Assembly (NCBI GenBank): GCA_039881145.1
Contig: JAYKKI010000066.1
Location: 12,665,501-12,729,500 of the forward strand
Reading direction: 5' to 3'
DNA: 64,000 bases
Origin: Druceiella hillmani
Taxonomy: Eukaryota > Arthropoda > Insecta > Lepidoptera > Hepialidae
Part shown: piece after piece, positions 62,490 through 64,000 of the stretch
How the letters are laid out: every line of letters starts with the position of its first letter
Numbering within the stretch: position 1 is the first letter of the stretch
The notes under the pieces: generated by a model
Told to the model about the DNA's origin: nothing
The model's input: only the letters and a program-made list of their open reading frames with translations
Database searches by the model: none
Made by a program: the position numbers and the translations under genes

Positions 62490-64000
62490 GTATTTGTATT
62501 TGTATGCATTTGTGAGTGTAAATATTAACCAGCGCTATTGCAAGCTAACTCGGTCGTTAATGCTTATAGTGTGACTGTATAAGCCGAGCTGGTCATCTTT
62601 TTGTAGCTAATGCTTCGTATTATTCAAATTAAGATATGTAATTGTATTTGTCTTTATTTGTTCCCTTTTCAAGAAGACGCCACGTATACTGTACATTTAA
62701 TCGACAAATGAATGGTTATTTTTAATACTGTAATTATTGCAGTTTGAGGTGAACACAAGTTCATGGTAATTGTGCTATTGTACTTAACTAATAGCAATTT
62801 ATTTTTATATATATAGCAGTGCTATGAAGTTACCAGTATGTAAATATAAAGACATTATTAAATTAAAAACATGATTTGTATAATACTCTGTTCAAAAGGG
62901 AAAATATGAAACTACCTTTTATTTTAAATAACATAAATATCGCCATCTAGCGGAGAGCTACAAAGCTAGATTTATGTTAATAGCTCATAAAAGGAAAAGT
63001 AATCACGTAGAATAAATAAGTGGTAATCTATTAATTAACTCTCAACCCTAATGAAGAAAAGCATGATAATATATATTGCAGATATTGTCCAAACTTCTGA
63101 GGTATAAAACTATAAATTTTCATTAAAATCACAACAGCGGCTTTTGCATGATGTACATACAGACACGTCGTCGTTACTATTTTATGATATGCACAGGTAA
63201 ATAATTTTTTTGTTAAATATTCGCAACATTTTGTTAATGATGACATAATGTATCAATTTTTTCTAATATTTGTACATTTTTTTATTTCTCACATCTTTCA
63301 TATTCTGTTAATTTTATCAATGTTAAATACGGCATACGGCTGGCATCAACGAGGATTATAAAGTGCCACAGTATACATATGTAATACGAAGACTCTTTTT
63401 AAAATAAGAGGTAGCCGCGACTATTTTATTAATAGAAATAGTGGAAAATTTAATAAAATGTTTTACGACGAGTAAAAAGGAAAGTACACGAAATTAATGT
63501 TGAATTAAAAAGCGGCAATTACACCAAATTTATTCATTTCACAAAACCTTTTGGATAACGTAAAGCCTGGCTTATAAAACATTCATATCCCCTAGTTATT
63601 TATGGCTATATTAGCGTACATCCTTGCCAGTGCTTCTTTTCTCTGTGACCAATGACCAAACCAAACTGTCAATTTAATTTAGTATGGATAATGATGATTT
63701 TTATACACTGTGATTTGCTTCGCTCTATGTGTTTTTTACACTTTCGACCGATTACAGCATTTCTCGTACATCCACCGAGCCTTCTGATCAAAATTGATAA
63801 AAAAATCCTAAAATTATTTCAACCTTTACAGCCACCGAGACTATCACAGCCTTTTGTCTTTAATTTAAAGTTAACTTTAAAAATACTTTCATCCCAACAC
63901 ACAAAGTACTCGTGTACTTTAAGATACCAACGTTATTCAAACTAAAATATTTTATTTCGGGTAGGATTTAGAAATATGCTACTTAAAATCAGGGGTGGAG
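62490..64000. other. No gene recognised
   Basis: AT-rich. The 97-codon frame at 63,652-63,945 has no recognised domain and may be chance. Confidence 0.5.

Overview
The window looks like AT-rich nuclear DNA from an arthropod, most likely an insect. It has one spliced gene with GT-AG introns, long (TA)n microsatellites, decayed Tc1/mariner and non-LTR retrotransposon copies, and no bacterial-style operons. The order cannot be fixed from sequence alone. I recognise no rRNA, tRNA or CRISPR array.

The only clearly intact protein-coding gene lies on the + strand between 22,602 and 29,813. Eleven exons join in frame into a 502-residue DEG/ENaC (pickpocket-type) sodium channel subunit. It has the N-terminal HG gating motif, a first membrane span, the post-TM1 FPxVTICN signature, the cysteine-rich extracellular domain, and a second span with a G-A-S selectivity-filter triplet. 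Its introns hold what appear to be decayed pieces of a second, related channel gene (22,966-23,160 and 28,287-28,368). They also hold an old interspersed repeat, a (TA)n tract and two minisatellites.

The rest is mostly intergenic or intronic DNA filled with repeat relics. From the left: a mariner transposase relic (4,060-4,535, minus); two abutting tandem arrays (about 6,350-7,125 with 80-110 bp units, and 7,126-9,465 with about 160 bp units); a TA-flanked MITE with 36 bp inverted ends (11,836-12,238); a PIF1/Helitron-type helicase fragment (17,444-17,731); and a non-LTR reverse transcriptase tail (20,523-21,030, minus). Right of the channel gene are a relic of a repetitive arthropod protein (40,262-40,715, minus), a nearly full-length mariner-like transposon pseudogene bounded by TA and short inverted repeats (42,062-43,453), another mariner C-terminal relic (50,272-50,575, minus), and a broken endonuclease/RT retroelement (51,450-53,225).

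The most unusual item is a pair of roughly 105-108 bp elements with identical sharp ends, in opposite orientation at 53,852-53,959 and 62,142-62,246. The first is flanked by a 12 bp direct repeat. Their cores resemble a type I hammerhead ribozyme (CUGANGA, GAAA and a GUC site with closing stem), but each copy is damaged at a different place. Three isolated stretches with splice-site-like borders (34,573-34,748, 35,189-35,298, 58,820-58,961) may be exons of genes extending beyond what can be assembled here.
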